Below are positions 26,498 to 35,464 of a DNA stretch of 64,000 nt, one piece after another (position 1 is the stretch's first letter; each line of letters starts with the position of its first letter). The position numbers were made by a program, and so were the translations under genes. Below the pieces are notes generated by a model. The model saw only the letters and a program-made list of their open reading frames with translations. It was not told where the DNA came from and did no database searches. Location: contig NZ_BCYY01000003.1 of NCBI RefSeq assembly GCF_001598435.1, positions 55,356 through 119,355 of the forward strand, in the 5' to 3' direction. The DNA comes from Sphingomonas pituitosa NBRC 102491 (GTDB lineage Bacteria; Pseudomonadota; Alphaproteobacteria; Sphingomonadales; Sphingomonadaceae).

Positions 26498-26573
26498 TGG
26501 TGGAGCCGAGGGGGATCGAACCCCTGACCTTCGCAATGCCATTGCGACGCTCTCCCAGCTGAGCTACGGCCCC
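26498..26573 (-). tRNA. tRNA-Ala (GGC)
   Basis: A complete cloverleaf reads on the minus strand: acceptor GGGGCCG/CGGCTCC with one G-U pair, D-arm TAGCTCAGCTGGGAGAGC, anticodon stem-loop with GGC in the loop (CAATGGCATTG), T-arm GGGGTTCGATCCCC, and an encoded CCA end. It decodes GCC and GCU alanine codons. No integrase or attachment-site duplication is seen next to it. Confidence 0.96.
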
Positions 26574-26654
26574 ATTCCCCGGGAAGGCGGCCCCTCTATA
26601 AGGGCCTCGCCGGGTTGGCAAGCGCCTTTTTCGCGCTTGCCAAATTTTTTCGAC

Positions 26655-26981
26655 TTACTGCTCGTCCTCGTCGCTGACGGTCTCGACGCCCAGGTCGTCA
26701 TCGCCGCCCAGATCGACGTCGTCGTCCGGCGAGGGCTCCTCGTCGTCCGCGCCGATGTCCAGATCGTCATCGCCCACCAGATCGGAATCTTCCGCTTCCG
26801 GCTTGTCGGTGTTGGCCTTCACTGCCTCGAACGGCAGCGGCTGCTTCGACTTCAGGATGGGCTCGGGCTCCCAGGCGAAGCCGCAGTTGATGCAGGTGAC
26901 CGGTTCGTCCTTGGTCAGATCATAGAAGCGCGTACCGCACTTCGGGCAGCTGCGCTTGGTGCCCCATTCCGGCTTCACCAT
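26655..26981 (-). CDS. TIGR02300 (FYDLN-acid) zinc-ribbon-like protein
   Basis: This 108-residue protein has an N-terminal zinc-ribbon-like module, with cysteine pairs in RSCPKCGTRFYDL and VTCINCGFAWEP, and a very acidic C-terminal tail rich in Asp and Glu. The layout is that of the alphaproteobacterial FYDLN-acid family, whose role is unknown. The start at 26981 (MVKPEWGTKRSCPKCG) matches the family N-terminus; the upstream extension to 27056 is not conserved in character. The gene is divergent from aroA across about 100 bases, an arrangement often seen in alphaproteobacteria. Confidence 0.93.
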   Translation of the reverse strand: MVKPEWGTKRSCPKCGTRFYDLTKDEPVTCINCGFAWEPEPILKSKQPLPFEAVKANTDKPEAEDSDLVGDDDLDIGADDEEPSPDDDVDLGGDDDLGVETVSDEDEQ

Positions 26982-27085
26982 GTGTTGCCTCTTCGCCTTT
27001 CGCTGTGTTCGGAGATTTCGGGATGTGATCCCGGAAAGTGGGGCGCGCCTTGCCATGCTGCAAGCCGCCTGTCAAAGCCGCGCCC

Positions 27086-28414
27086 ATGTCGAACACCGAT
27101 CCCCGCCCTCTCACCCTCGCCGCCCGCGGTCCGCTGCGCGGCACCGTCACCGTCCCCGGCGACAAGTCGATCAGCCACCGCGCGATCATGTTTTCCGCCC
27201 TTGCCGTGGGGGAAAGCCGGATCGAGGGCCTGCTGGAGGGCGAAGACGTGCTCGCCACCGCCGCCGCGATGCGGGCGATGGGCGCACAGGTCGAACGGGG
27301 TGACGACGGCACGTGGCGCGTTCACGGCGTCGGTGTCGGCGGGCTGCAGCAACCGGCCCAGGCGCTCGACATGGGCAATAGCGGCACCTCCACCCGGCTG
27401 CTGATGGGCCTGGTCGCCAGCCATGGCATCACCGCCACCTTCACCGGCGACGCCTCGCTCTCGAGCCGGCCGATGGGCCGGGTGATCGAGCCGCTCAGCC
27501 GGATGGGCGCGGAAATCACCGCCAGCCCCGGCGGCCGCCTGCCGCTGATGCTGCGCGGCATGTGCCCGGCAGTGCCGATCGAATACACGCTCCCCGTCGC
27601 CTCGGCGCAGGTGAAGTCGGCGATCCTGCTCGCCGGGCTCAATACCCCCGGCATCACCCGCGTGATCGAGCCCGTCCCCACCCGCGACCATAGCGAGCGG
27701 ATGCTGCGCGGCTTCGGCGCCGAGCTGACCGTGGAGGACGGCCCGGACGGCAAGGTCATCAGCATCACCGGCGAGGCGGAGCTCAAGCCCCAGCACATCG
27801 TCGTGCCGGGCGACCCCTCCTCCGCCGGCTTCTGGATGGTCGCGGCGTCGATCGTGCCTGGGTCGGAGATCACCATCGCCAATGTCTGCATGAACCCGAC
27901 GCGGACCGGCCTGATCACCGCGCTGCGACTGATGGGCGCCGATATCGCCGAGACCAATGCCCGCACCGTCGGCGGCGAGCCGGTCGCCGATCTCGTCGTC
28001 CGCCACGCGCCGCTCAGGGCGATCGAGGTTCCCGCCGATCTCGCGCCGAGTATGATCGACGAATATCCGGTGCTGTTCGTCGCCGCGTCGATGGCCGAGG
28101 GCCGCACCGTCGCGCGCGGTGCGCACGAGCTGCGCGTCAAGGAATCGGACCGGATCAGCACGATGCGGACCGCGCTCGAGGCCTGCGGGGTGGTGACCGA
28201 GGAATTTGAGGACGGCCTCGCCATCCAGGGATCCGGCGGCAGGCCGCTGGCCGGGGGAGGTTCGGTCGCGACCAGGCTCGACCACCGCATCGCGATGAGC
28301 ATGACGGTGGCCGCGCTCGCCGCCGAGCAGCCGGTCGCGATCGACGACGTCGCACCGGTGGCGACCAGCTATCCCAACTTCTTCCCGACGCTGGACGCGC
28401 TGACCGCCGGCTAA
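27086..28414 (+). CDS. aroA: 3-phosphoshikimate 1-carboxyvinyltransferase (EPSP synthase)
   Basis: AroA transfers the enolpyruvyl group of PEP to shikimate-3-phosphate in aromatic amino-acid synthesis. The protein has 442 residues in two inside-out barrel domains. The substrate-binding motif PGDKSISHRAIMFSALA lies near residue 25, LDMGNSGTSTRLLMGL near residue 95, and the second signature LRVKESDRIST near residue 350. Sequence style (TSTRLLMG, Ala-rich) suggests the class II-like alphaproteobacterial group, but glyphosate sensitivity is not predicted. ATG 27086 is chosen over an earlier in-frame start because PLTLAARGPLRGTVTVPGDKS follows at family distance. cmk follows 59 bases downstream. 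Confidence 0.96.
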   Translation: MSNTDPRPLTLAARGPLRGTVTVPGDKSISHRAIMFSALAVGESRIEGLLEGEDVLATAAAMRAMGAQVERGDDGTWRVHGVGVGGLQQPAQALDMGNSGTSTRLLMGLVASHGITATFTGDASLSSRPMGRVIEPLSRMGAEITASPGGRLPLMLRGMCPAVPIEYTLPVASAQVKSAILLAGLNTPGITRVIEPVPTRDHSERMLRGFGAELTVEDGPDGKVISITGEAELKPQHIVVPGDPSSAGFWMVAASIVPGSEITIANVCMNPTRTGLITALRLMGADIAETNARTVGGEPVADLVVRHAPLRAIEVPADLAPSMIDEYPVLFVAASMAEGRTVARGAHELRVKESDRISTMRTALEACGVVTEEFEDGLAIQGSGGRPLAGGGSVATRLDHRIAMSMTVAALAAEQPVAIDDVAPVATSYPNFFPTLDALTAG

Positions 28415-28473
28415 ATGGCACGATTTCGCGGCAAAGCGCTTGACCTTCGCAGCGATGCTGGCGAGTGGACCGC

Positions 28474-29103
28474 ATGATTATCGCAGTCGACGGCCCGGCA
28501 GCTTCGGGCAAGGGCACCATCGCGCGCGCCCTCGCCCGCCATTACAACTTGCCGCATCTTGATACCGGCCTGCTCTATCGCGCCGTCGCCGCCACGGTAC
28601 TGCGCGAAGGGCTCGATCCGGCCAGGGAAGCCGATGCCGTCGCCGCCTGCGGGTTCGAGGACGCGCTGCTCGCCGATCCCGCGCTGCGCACCGACGAGGT
28701 CGGCCAGACCGCGTCGATCGTCTCGGCGCATCCGCTGGTGCGCGCGGCGTTGCTCGCGCGTCAGAAGCGCTTTGCCCAGCAGCCCGGCGGTGCCCTGCTC
28801 GACGGCCGTGACATCGGCACCGTGATCGCGCCGGACGCCGAGGTGAAGCTGTTCGTCAAGGCCACGCCGATGATCCGCGCCCAGCGCCGTCATCTCGAGT
28901 TGCGCAAGAACGGCATCAACGTCAGCCTCGACAAGGTGCTGGCCGACATCCGCGCCCGCGACGAGCGCGACTCCAAGCGCAGCGAGGCGCCGCTGGTGCA
29001 GGCGGACGACGCGGTGACGCTGGATACCAGCTTCCTGTCGATCGACGCGGCGGTACAGCGGGCGATCGAGATCGTCGAGCGGCGGCGAGCGGGGAACCGC
29101 TAA
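28474..29103 (+). CDS. cmk: Cytidylate kinase
   Basis: Cmk phosphorylates CMP and dCMP to the diphosphates with ATP. The N-terminal P-loop is [19 protein letters not shown], followed by the [11 protein letters not shown] nucleotide-binding segment, [20 protein letters not shown], and [20 protein letters not shown], all typical of bacterial Cmk. The length (209 residues) is normal for the short alphaproteobacterial type. A GTG three codons upstream (28465) is possible, but ATG 28474 is preferred. The aroA-cmk-rpsA order is conserved in many alphaproteobacteria. Confidence 0.95.
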   Translation: MIIAVDGPAASGKGTIARALARHYNLPHLDTGLLYRAVAATVLREGLDPAREADAVAACGFEDALLADPALRTDEVGQTASIVSAHPLVRAALLARQKRFAQQPGGALLDGRDIGTVIAPDAEVKLFVKATPMIRAQRRHLELRKNGINVSLDKVLADIRARDERDSKRSEAPLVQADDAVTLDTSFLSIDAAVQRAIEIVERRRAGNR

Positions 29104-29127
29104 CGCCTCCCCGTACCGGAGAGGCGT
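29103..29127 (+). terminator. Short stem-loop after cmk
   Basis: ACGCCTC (29103-29109) pairs with GAGGCGT (29121-29127), overlapping the end of the cmk stop codon. No T-run follows. It may terminate or attenuate the cmk message ahead of the 260-base rpsA leader; weak evidence. Confidence 0.4.
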
Positions 29128-29387
29128 CAGAACACCCGAAAACCTTGCTTTCGCACCCCGTCCGCAGTAAGGCGCGCGCATCCTGCGGGCGAGTGCTTGT
29201 GGGGGATGGCGCTGGAGCATTGCTTCCATGCGCCCTTTTCGCGTCTCGGCGCGTCTCGGCCGTCCTCCACCTGAACCCTCCCGACGGATGTCGCGAACGG
29301 TATTCGGCCGCCGCGGCGTTTCTGGCCCTGAAGACCGCCGGATCCAACCGGCTGGCCGGAAAAACGAACGTTAGGAACCTCTTTTCT

Positions 29388-31100
29388 ATGGCCACTACGG
29401 CAAACCCCTCCCGCGACGATTTCGCGGCACTGCTCGACGAAACCTTCGGTCAGGCGGACGGCTTTGAAGGCCGCGTCGTGATCGGCACCGTCACCGGCAT
29501 CGAGAATGACCTCGCCGTCATCGACGTGGGTCTCAAGTCCGAAGGCCGCGTGCCGCTGCGCGAATTCGCAGCCCCCGGCCAGAAGGCGGACCTCAAGGTC
29601 GGCGACGAAGTCGAAGTCTATGTCGACCGCGTCGAGAACGCCAACGGCGAAGCGATGCTCAGCCGCGACCGCGCCCGCCGCGAAGCCGCCTGGGACAAGC
29701 TCGAGGCGGAATTCGCCCAGAACACCCGCGTCGAAGGCGTGATCTTCGGCCGCGTGAAGGGTGGCTTCACCGTCGACCTGAACGGCGCCGTGGCCTTCCT
29801 GCCGGGCAGCCAGGTCGACATCCGTCCGGTGCGCGACGTCACCCCGCTGATGGACATCGCCCAGCCCTTCCAGATCCTCAAGATGGACCGCAAGCGCGGC
29901 AACATCGTCGTGTCGCGTCGCGCGGTGCTCGAGGAAACCCGCGCCGAGCAGCGCTCGGGCCTGATCCAGAGCCTCGCCGAGGGCCAGGTGATCGACGGCG
30001 TCGTGAAGAACATCACCGATTACGGTGCGTTCGTCGACCTAGGCGGCATCGACGGCCTGCTGCACGTCACCGACCTCAGCTACAAGCGCGTCAACCATCC
30101 GTCGGAAGTCCTGAACATCGGCGACACCGTCCGCGTTCAGATCATCCGCATCAACCGTGATACGCAGCGCATCTCGCTGGGCATGAAGCAGCTCGAGAGC
30201 GATCCGTGGGATGGCGCGAGCGTGAAGTACCCGGTCGGCGCGAAGCTCTCGGGCCGCGTGACCAATATCACCGAATACGGCGCGTTCGTCGAGCTGGAGC
30301 CGGGCATCGAAGGCCTGGTCCACGTGTCGGAGATGAGCTGGACCAAGAAGAACGTCCACCCGGGCAAGATCGTGTCGACCTCGCAGGAAGTCGATGTGGT
30401 CGTCCTCGAGGTCGATCAGGAAAAGCGCCGCATCTCGCTCGGCCTCAAGCAGGCCCAGCAGAACCCGTGGGAGAAGTTCGCCGAAGAGCACCCGGTCGGT
30501 TCGACCGTCGAGGGCGAAGTCAAGAACGCCACCGAGTTCGGCCTGTTCATCGGCCTGGACAACGACGTCGACGGCATGGTCCACATGTCCGACATCGCCT
30601 GGGGCATTTCGGGTGAAGACGCGCTGGCCCTGCACCGCAAGGGTGAGACCGTCACCGCGATCGTTCTCGCTGTCGAAGCCGACAAGGAGCGCATCTCGCT
30701 CGGCATGAAGCAGCTCGAGCGTGGCGGTGTCGCCGCTGCCGGTTCGACCGGTGGTGCGGATCGTCTGGGCAAGAACTCGATCGTCACCGTCACCGTCCTC
30801 GAAGTCCGCGACGCGGGCCTCGAAGTGCAGGTTGGCGACGACGGCGCGACCGGCTTCATCAAGCGCACTGATCTCGGCCGCGACCGCGACGAGCAGCGTC
30901 CGGAGCGTTTCCAGGTCGGCCAGAAGTTCGACGCCATGGTGACCGGTTTCGACCGTTCGAAGAAGCCGACCTTCTCGGTCAAGGCGATGCAGATCGCCGA
31001 AGAGAAGCAGGCCGTGCAGCAGTATGGCTCGTCCGACTCGGGCGCGTCGCTGGGCGACATTCTGGGTGAGGCGCTCAAGGCCCGCAGCCAGAACAACTAA
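29388..31100 (+). CDS. rpsA: 30S ribosomal protein S1
   Basis: S1 binds mRNA on the small subunit and is needed to initiate translation on structured messages. The 570-residue protein holds six S1/OB-fold repeats; the last four show the typical ITDYGAFVDLGGIDGLLHVTDLS pattern (also ITEYGAFVELEPGIEGLVHVSEMSW and ATEFGLFIGLDNDVDGMVHMSDIAW), each ending in RISLGMKQ or RISLGLKQ. ATG 29388 (MATTANPSRDDFAALLDETFG) is the start; the frame is open 240 bases further upstream but the extension is not S1-like. AGGAAC lies upstream as ribosome binding site. The long leader between cmk and rpsA probably carries its own promoter. Confidence 0.97.
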   Translation: MATTANPSRDDFAALLDETFGQADGFEGRVVIGTVTGIENDLAVIDVGLKSEGRVPLREFAAPGQKADLKVGDEVEVYVDRVENANGEAMLSRDRARREAAWDKLEAEFAQNTRVEGVIFGRVKGGFTVDLNGAVAFLPGSQVDIRPVRDVTPLMDIAQPFQILKMDRKRGNIVVSRRAVLEETRAEQRSGLIQSLAEGQVIDGVVKNITDYGAFVDLGGIDGLLHVTDLSYKRVNHPSEVLNIGDTVRVQIIRINRDTQRISLGMKQLESDPWDGASVKYPVGAKLSGRVTNITEYGAFVELEPGIEGLVHVSEMSWTKKNVHPGKIVSTSQEVDVVVLEVDQEKRRISLGLKQAQQNPWEKFAEEHPVGSTVEGEVKNATEFGLFIGLDNDVDGMVHMSDIAWGISGEDALALHRKGETVTAIVLAVEADKERISLGMKQLERGGVAAAGSTGGADRLGKNSIVTVTVLEVRDAGLEVQVGDDGATGFIKRTDLGRDRDEQRPERFQVGQKFDAMVTGFDRSKKPTFSVKAMQIAEEKQAVQQYGSSDSGASLGDILGEALKARSQNN

Positions 31101-31116
31101 TTCGAGCGACCAAGAT

Positions 31117-31158
31117 GGGTCCGGGCGCCGCGAAAGCGGTCCCGGGCCCTTCTTTTTT
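31117..31158 (+). terminator. Intrinsic terminator of rpsA
   Basis: GGGTCCGGG and CCCGGGCCC pair (one G-U) with an inner CCGC-GAAA-GCGG hairpin, followed by TTCTTTTTT. This is a classical rho-independent terminator, the only one in the window with a clear T-run, 16 bases past the rpsA stop. Confidence 0.9.
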
Positions 31159-31279
31159 GATTTTATGACCGCATGAACCACATCTTCTGGTTGATGCAGA
31201 TTGTGAAAAAGCGCTAGAGTTTCCTTGGGGATAGCCGTTTCGCGGCCATTTGGGCGCGTTCGCCAAGGGAGGGGCCCGG

Positions 31280-31558
31280 ATGATCCGGTCTGAGTTGGTT
31301 CAATTGCTGGTACAGGAAAACCCCGGCCTCTCGGTCCGGGAAGTCGAAAAGATCGTATCGATCTTCTTCGACGAGATCGTCGGCCGGCTGAGTGAAGATG
31401 GTCGCGTGGAATTGCGCGGCTTCGGTGCTTTTTCGACGCGCGCGCGCGATGCGCGGGTGGGTCGTAATCCGCGGACCGGCGAGTCCGTGGAGGTGGACGC
31501 CAAGCGCGTTCCCTATTTCAAGCCGGGCAAGGAGATGCGCATCCGCCTCAACATGTGA
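31280..31558 (+). CDS. ihfB: Integration host factor beta subunit
   Basis: IhfB pairs with IhfA to bend DNA at specific sites in replication, recombination and transcription. The 92-residue protein shows the HU/IHF fold: [24 protein letters not shown] at the N-terminus, [18 protein letters not shown], and the DNA-intercalating arm [12 protein letters not shown] with its conserved proline, then [18 protein letters not shown] upstream gives a strong ribosome binding site, and ATG 31280 is chosen over an earlier in-frame start for this reason. The position after rpsA is conserved in proteobacteria. The intervening terminator indicates its own promoter. Confidence 0.95.
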   Translation: MIRSELVQLLVQENPGLSVREVEKIVSIFFDEIVGRLSEDGRVELRGFGAFSTRARDARVGRNPRTGESVEVDAKRVPYFKPGKEMRIRLNM

Positions 31559-31605
31559 TGCGTTCTTGACACGCGACGTGCGGCAGCGTCTTGCCTGCCG
31601 CGCAC

Positions 31606-31692
31606 GCGGACGTGGCGGAACCGGTAGACGCCGGAGACTTAAAATCTTCTGCCCCTCGGGGCGTGCGGGTTCGAGTCCCGCCGTCCGCACCA
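31606..31692 (+). tRNA. tRNA-Leu (TAA)
   Basis: A class II tRNA with a long variable arm (CTGCCCCTCGGGGCG): acceptor GCGGACG/CGTCCGC, anticodon loop CTTAAAA with TAA, T-arm GCGGGTTCGAGTCCCGC, and encoded CCA end. It reads UUA and UUG, which are rare codons in this GC-rich genome. Confidence 0.96.
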
Positions 31693-31704
31693 ATCTTGCC
31701 GGCG

Positions 31705-32208
31705 TTACCACCTTTCGGGGATCGCACGGCCCTCTCGCCATTCGGCGAGGCGCTGTGCGGTCCCCTTGGTGGCCGTCGGCGGCAGCGCATCCAGATCGAA
31801 GGCGCGCGCCTCCACGATCTCCAGCGACGGCCGGAAGACGAACGCGACCTGCTCGACCAGCGCAAGCGTTACCGTGTCGCGGCGGAAATTGGGACGATGC
31901 TGCAGCGTTCCCAGCACGCGGATCGACCCGTGCGACACCATTCCCACTTCTTCGCGCAGTTCGCGCAGCGCCGCCGCCTCGGCGGTCTCGCCGCGTTCGT
32001 GCCCGCCGCCCGGCAGATGCCAGCCATCGATATAGCTGTGCCGGACGAGCACCACCTGCCCCTCCGGCGTCATCGCGATCGCCCGCACGCCGCGCGTCTG
32101 CGGCCGCGTGACGAACCAGCCGATGGTCCGCACCATCAGATAGCCGCGCAGGGCGGCGGCAATCCCGGCAGCGGCAACGGGATGCGAGCGGAAACGGGCA
32201 AGTACCAT
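31705..32208 (-). CDS. Nudix hydrolase
   Basis: This 167-residue protein has a complete Nudix box (GGHERGETAEAAALRELREE, then VG), so it should cleave a nucleoside-diphosphate-linked substrate with Mg2+. The segment before it (VRAIAMTPEGQVVLVRHSYIDGWHLPGGG) is typical of the family. A short N-terminal helical region (about 35 residues) precedes the domain. ATG 32208 is chosen; an upstream extension to 32520 would overlap the divergent lipoprotein gene. The substrate cannot be deduced. It converges on tRNA-Leu. Confidence 0.87.
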   Translation of the reverse strand: MVLARFRSHPVAAAGIAAALRGYLMVRTIGWFVTRPQTRGVRAIAMTPEGQVVLVRHSYIDGWHLPGGGHERGETAEAAALRELREEVGMVSHGSIRVLGTLQHRPNFRRDTVTLALVEQVAFVFRPSLEIVEARAFDLDALPPTATKGTAQRLAEWREGRAIPERW

Positions 32209-32308
32209 CGTCCCGTCATACGCACGGCCGCATGCGCGCGGAACCCACGGGGTTGGCAGCACGTGCCCGCTCCCATAGAGCTTGGTTTCCGCCGACTGGG
32301 ACCCGCCG

Positions 32309-33769
32309 ATGCCACGCCCGCGCCTGCCCGTGATCGCCCTGCTGCTCACCGTCGCCGCGTGCGGCGGGCCGGAAGGCCAGCGCAAGGACAATGCGCCGGT
32401 GGTGGTCAGCGCGATCGGCAGCGACAGGCTGCTGGTGGATCCCAGCACGACGGCCATAGACCATGCCCAGGCCGTCGCCCTCGCCGCCACCGCGCAGGGG
32501 CTGGTGCGGTTCGACCGCAACGGCCAGATCGAGCCCGCGCTGGCCGAGCGCTGGAACGTGTTCGACGATGCGCGCAGCTATATCTTCCGCCTCGGCGAGG
32601 CGACCTGGCCCGACGGCCAGCCCGTCACCGCGGGCGAGATCGTGCGGGTGCTGCGCCGGGCCGTCGCGGCCAACAGCCAGAGCCGGCTCGCGCCCTATCT
32701 CGCGGTGATCGACGAGATCGTCGAGATGACGCCGCAGGTGATCGAAGTGCGCCTGAAGAGCCCGCGCCCCGATCTGCTCAACCTGTTTGCGCAACCCGAA
32801 ATGGCGGTGTTCCGCGCACCCACCTTCGCCGGATCCGGGCCGTTCCGCATCGTCCCCGGCAAGCGGGACGGCCTGCTGTTGCGTCCTGCCGAGGAGCCGG
32901 GTGACGATCCCAAGGCAACGCCGGCGCCAGAGGCGTTCGTGCGGCTGCGCGGCGAGCGCGCCGCCGCCGCCATCGCGCGCTTCCGCGACGGCGCGTCCGA
33001 TCTGGTGCTCGGTGGCACGCTGGTTGACTGGCCGATCGTGGCGGCGGCGGGCATCGCGCCGGAAAATGTCCGGATCGATTCGGCGGTGGGCCTGTTCGGG
33101 CTTGTTGTCCTGCGCCGCGACGGCTTTCTTTCGACCCCGCAGAACCGGGCGGCCATCGCCATGGCGATCGATCGCGGCGCGCTCACCTCGGCGATCGCAC
33201 CGGATTGGGCGCCCGCCGAGACGATCCTGCCGGTGCAGATGGACTCGGCGGCCCCGCCCGCCCCCGGCAGCTGGATGACCGTCGCTCCCGACCAGCGGCG
33301 TGCGCTCGCCGGCCAGCGCGTGCGCGAGTGGCAGAGCGTGCATCGCGGGCCGGTGGAAATCACGCTTGCCCTCCCCACCGGCGCGGGTGCGACCCTGTTA
33401 TGGGGGCACCTCGCCTCGGCGATGATCGCGATCGGCCTGACCCCGCACCGCGTCGGCCTCGGTGATCCGCGCGCGGACCTGGAACTCGTCGACGCCGTCG
33501 CCCCCTATGACAGCGGGCGCTGGTATCTCGCCAATGCCTGCAGGGCCTGCTCGGACGACGCCGCGACCCTGGTTGCCGCCGCGCGCGACGCGCCCGATCT
33601 CTACAACCGCACGCATCGCATCGCCGAAGCCGATGCGATGCTGGCAAGCGACGTTGCCTTCATCCCGCTGGCGCAGCCGCTCCGCTGGTCCATCGTCGCG
33701 TTGCGCCTGTCGAACTGGCAGGGGAACGCGCGCGCCTGGCACCCGTTGAATCACCTGCGCAAGCAATGA
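32309..33769 (+). CDS. Family-5 substrate-binding lipoprotein (peptide/nickel-type ABC)
   Basis: This 486-residue protein looks like a periplasmic binding protein of the oligopeptide/nickel class. A lipoprotein signal (LPVIALLLTVAACGG, lipobox cysteine about residue 18) anchors it to a membrane. The middle shows the family pattern GLVRFDRNGQIEPALAERWNV, YIFRLGEATWPDGQPVTAGEIVRVLRR, and AIAMAIDRGAL. It is shorter than OppA and has several short gaps, so the binding site may differ. No permease or ATPase gene is adjacent; the next gene (DUF4112) overlaps by 4 bases. It may act as an orphan binding protein. Confidence 0.78.
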   Translation: MPRPRLPVIALLLTVAACGGPEGQRKDNAPVVVSAIGSDRLLVDPSTTAIDHAQAVALAATAQGLVRFDRNGQIEPALAERWNVFDDARSYIFRLGEATWPDGQPVTAGEIVRVLRRAVAANSQSRLAPYLAVIDEIVEMTPQVIEVRLKSPRPDLLNLFAQPEMAVFRAPTFAGSGPFRIVPGKRDGLLLRPAEEPGDDPKATPAPEAFVRLRGERAAAAIARFRDGASDLVLGGTLVDWPIVAAAGIAPENVRIDSAVGLFGLVVLRRDGFLSTPQNRAAIAMAIDRGALTSAIAPDWAPAETILPVQMDSAAPPAPGSWMTVAPDQRRALAGQRVREWQSVHRGPVEITLALPTGAGATLLWGHLASAMIAIGLTPHRVGLGDPRADLELVDAVAPYDSGRWYLANACRACSDDAATLVAAARDAPDLYNRTHRIAEADAMLASDVAFIPLAQPLRWSIVALRLSNWQGNARAWHPLNHLRKQ

Positions 33770-34197
33770 GGTCAGGGATGGCACGGGCGACACGACTGAA
33801 CGATGGTTTCACGCAGCGGCTGCCCATCGGCACCGATGCCGCCGCGGTACGCCAGCGGATCGAGGCGATGGAGCATCTGCTGGAAGGCATGGTGACGATT
33901 CCCGGCACCCGCCGGAAGGTCGGGCTGGACGTGCTGCTGGATTTCGTGCCGGCGGTGGGTCCCAGCATCGCGGCCGCGATGGGCGCCTATCTCGCCTGGG
34001 AAGCGCGCAACCTGGGCATGCCGAAGCGGACGATCGCGCGCATGGCAGGCAATATCGGGGTCGACTGGGCGCTGGGGATGATTCCGTTCGTCGGTGCGGT
34101 GCCCGACTTCTTCTTCCGATCGAACACGCGCAACGTGCGGCTGATCAAGCGCTACCTGGACAAGCACCACCCGGCCAGCCGGGTGATCGACGGCTGA
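33766..34197 (+). CDS. DUF4112-family membrane protein
   Basis: This protein of about 143 residues carries the DUF4112 core: DVLLDFVPAVGPSIAAAMGAYLAW and GMIPFVGAVPDFFFRSNTRNVRL, two membrane-inserted segments with the conserved DF motifs. The function of the family is unknown. ATG 33766 overlaps the stop of the binding lipoprotein (ATGA), indicating cotranscription; ATG 33778 is an alternative start. Confidence 0.82.
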   Translation: MRSGMARATRLNDGFTQRLPIGTDAAAVRQRIEAMEHLLEGMVTIPGTRRKVGLDVLLDFVPAVGPSIAAAMGAYLAWEARNLGMPKRTIARMAGNIGVDWALGMIPFVGAVPDFFFRSNTRNVRLIKRYLDKHHPASRVIDG

Positions 34198-34203
34198 GCC
34201 AGG

Positions 34204-34227
34204 GCGTTTTCGCTTCGGTGGAAACGC
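34204..34227. terminator. Stem-loop between convergent DUF4112 and ABM genes
   Basis: GCGTTTTC (34204-34211) pairs with GGAAACGC (34220-34227), including one G-U, around an 8-base loop, 6 bases past the DUF4112 stop. The T-run lies inside the stem; moderate terminator candidate. Confidence 0.55.
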
Positions 34228-34347
34228 TCTCGGCTTTGTTTGCCAGATTTTCCCCGCCGTCGACCGTGAACGATCAGCTCGATAAAGGCTATTGGCCCGT
34301 GCGCCTCCCCAACCCTCCCCAAGGAGCGGAGTTCAAGGAGAGGTACG

Positions 34348-34740
34348 TCACCCCCGCGCGTCTGGGCCTACGCCACCCACGGGAACCGTCTCCGCGACCA
34401 TCTGCATCGCCGCGATCATCGGCCGTCCCTTGGCGATGGCGGCGCGCACTGCGGGCAGCGCAAGGGAGCCGGCATGTGCGTCCTTCGATTCCCACAGCTC
34501 GGTGATCCACAGCACATCGCCATCGGTCGCATCATTCGCCACCACATAGCTGCGGCATCCGGGCATCGCCGCAGTGCCCTCGATCAGAATCGCCGCAAGC
34601 GCGTCGCGCTGGCCGGGCTTCGCCGTCATCTTGCCGATCAGGCCGTACATCATGCCTGCCGCCGGTGCTGCAGCGGCGGGCGACCCTGCGACTCCCAAGG
34701 CAGCCGCGCCGGCGAGGAAGCTGCGCCGTTCGAGGGTCAT
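34348..34740 (-). CDS. Exported antibiotic-biosynthesis-monooxygenase-like protein
   Basis: This 130-residue protein begins with a twin-arginine-like leader (MTLERRSFLAGAAALGVAGS) and continues with an ABM/dimeric alpha-beta barrel (MYGLIGKMTAKPGQRDALAAIL, GCRSYVVANDATDGDVLWITELWESKDAHAGSL). Such barrels act in quinone or heme chemistry, but most members are uncharacterised. Export through Tat is predicted from the RR motif. Its start codon overlaps the stop of the RNase T2 gene upstream (ATGA), so the two are coupled. Confidence 0.8.
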   Translation of the reverse strand: MTLERRSFLAGAAALGVAGSPAAAAPAAGMMYGLIGKMTAKPGQRDALAAILIEGTAAMPGCRSYVVANDATDGDVLWITELWESKDAHAGSLALPAVRAAIAKGRPMIAAMQMVAETVPVGGVGPDARG

Positions 34741-35453
34741 GCCCTGCCTCCGCGCCAGATCTTCAGCGGCGCATCGTCGGGCGCGCCGCCGGTCCCCGCC
34801 TCGCAGCGGTGATAGCGGAAGCGGGTGTCGAGGCAGAGCCACAGCTCGTCCAGCCAGCCCTCCCGCGTCGTCGTCACACGGATCGCGCTTGCCGGGATCG
34901 CGCGGTTGCTGGCGGCGAAGGCTCGCTTGAAGTCGCCCACCGTGGACGAGGCGCGCGACAGTGCCTCCATGTCGGGGAAGCGGATCGCGCGGTAGAGGCT
35001 CGTCGAGCGCTGGAAATAGGCGGCGGGCGTCGTCTGCATGCAGGTGCCGTGCTTGGCCCATTCGTGCTGGATCAGCTGTTCGGAGGGCGTCGCGCACATC
35101 GTCTTGCGGATCAGCGCGGGCGGCAGGATCGGCGTGGCCTTGCAATATTGCGGCCAGGTCTTGCCCGGCGCATCGGGCCAGAGGCCGTGCAGCGTGAAGC
35201 CGAAACGGTTCTCCCCGCCGCACTGGAAGGTCTTGCCCGATTCGTCGCCATGCGCCCGGCAGAAGCCGGGCGACCAGGTCAGCGCCAGCGTGTAGCTGCT
35301 GATCGGCAGCACGCGGCGCGGCTCCTTCGCGCTGGGCAGGTCGGGCAGCGGCCGCTCGACCTTGCGGGGTGCCATGCACATCTGTGCCTGTGCCAGCGCG
35401 ACGCCCGGCAGCAGTGCCGCCACCAGCGCGGCGCTTCCCAGAATCGCCTTCAT
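34737..35453 (-). CDS. Secreted ribonuclease T2 family protein
   Basis: This 238-residue enzyme should cut RNA by 2',3'-cyclic phosphate chemistry in the periplasm. A signal peptide (MKAILGSAALVAALLPGVALAQA) is followed by a T2 domain with both catalytic blocks: FTLHGLWPD (H89) and HEWAKHGTC (H130, E131, K134, H135). Several cysteines fit the disulfides of the family. The gene is 11 bases downstream of nadC on the same strand and overlaps the ABM gene by 4 bases, so it may belong to a nadC-led unit. Confidence 0.92.
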   Translation of the reverse strand: MKAILGSAALVAALLPGVALAQAQMCMAPRKVERPLPDLPSAKEPRRVLPISSYTLALTWSPGFCRAHGDESGKTFQCGGENRFGFTLHGLWPDAPGKTWPQYCKATPILPPALIRKTMCATPSEQLIQHEWAKHGTCMQTTPAAYFQRSTSLYRAIRFPDMEALSRASSTVGDFKRAFAASNRAIPASAIRVTTTREGWLDELWLCLDTRFRYHRCEAGTGGAPDDAPLKIWRGGRA

Positions 35454-35464
35454 GCCCACCTCCC

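Noticed and set aside
26498..26573. tRNA-Ala as integration site of a genomic island
   Set aside because: No integrase, no direct repeat of the tRNA 3' end found nearby, and core genes lie on both sides.
29145..29387. N-terminal extension of ribosomal protein S1
   Set aside because: The residues are not S1-like and the conserved MATTANPS start has a ribosome binding site; the region is the leader.
31606..31692. tRNA-Leu as integration site
   Set aside because: Flanked by ihfB and a Nudix gene; no integrase or repeated tRNA end.
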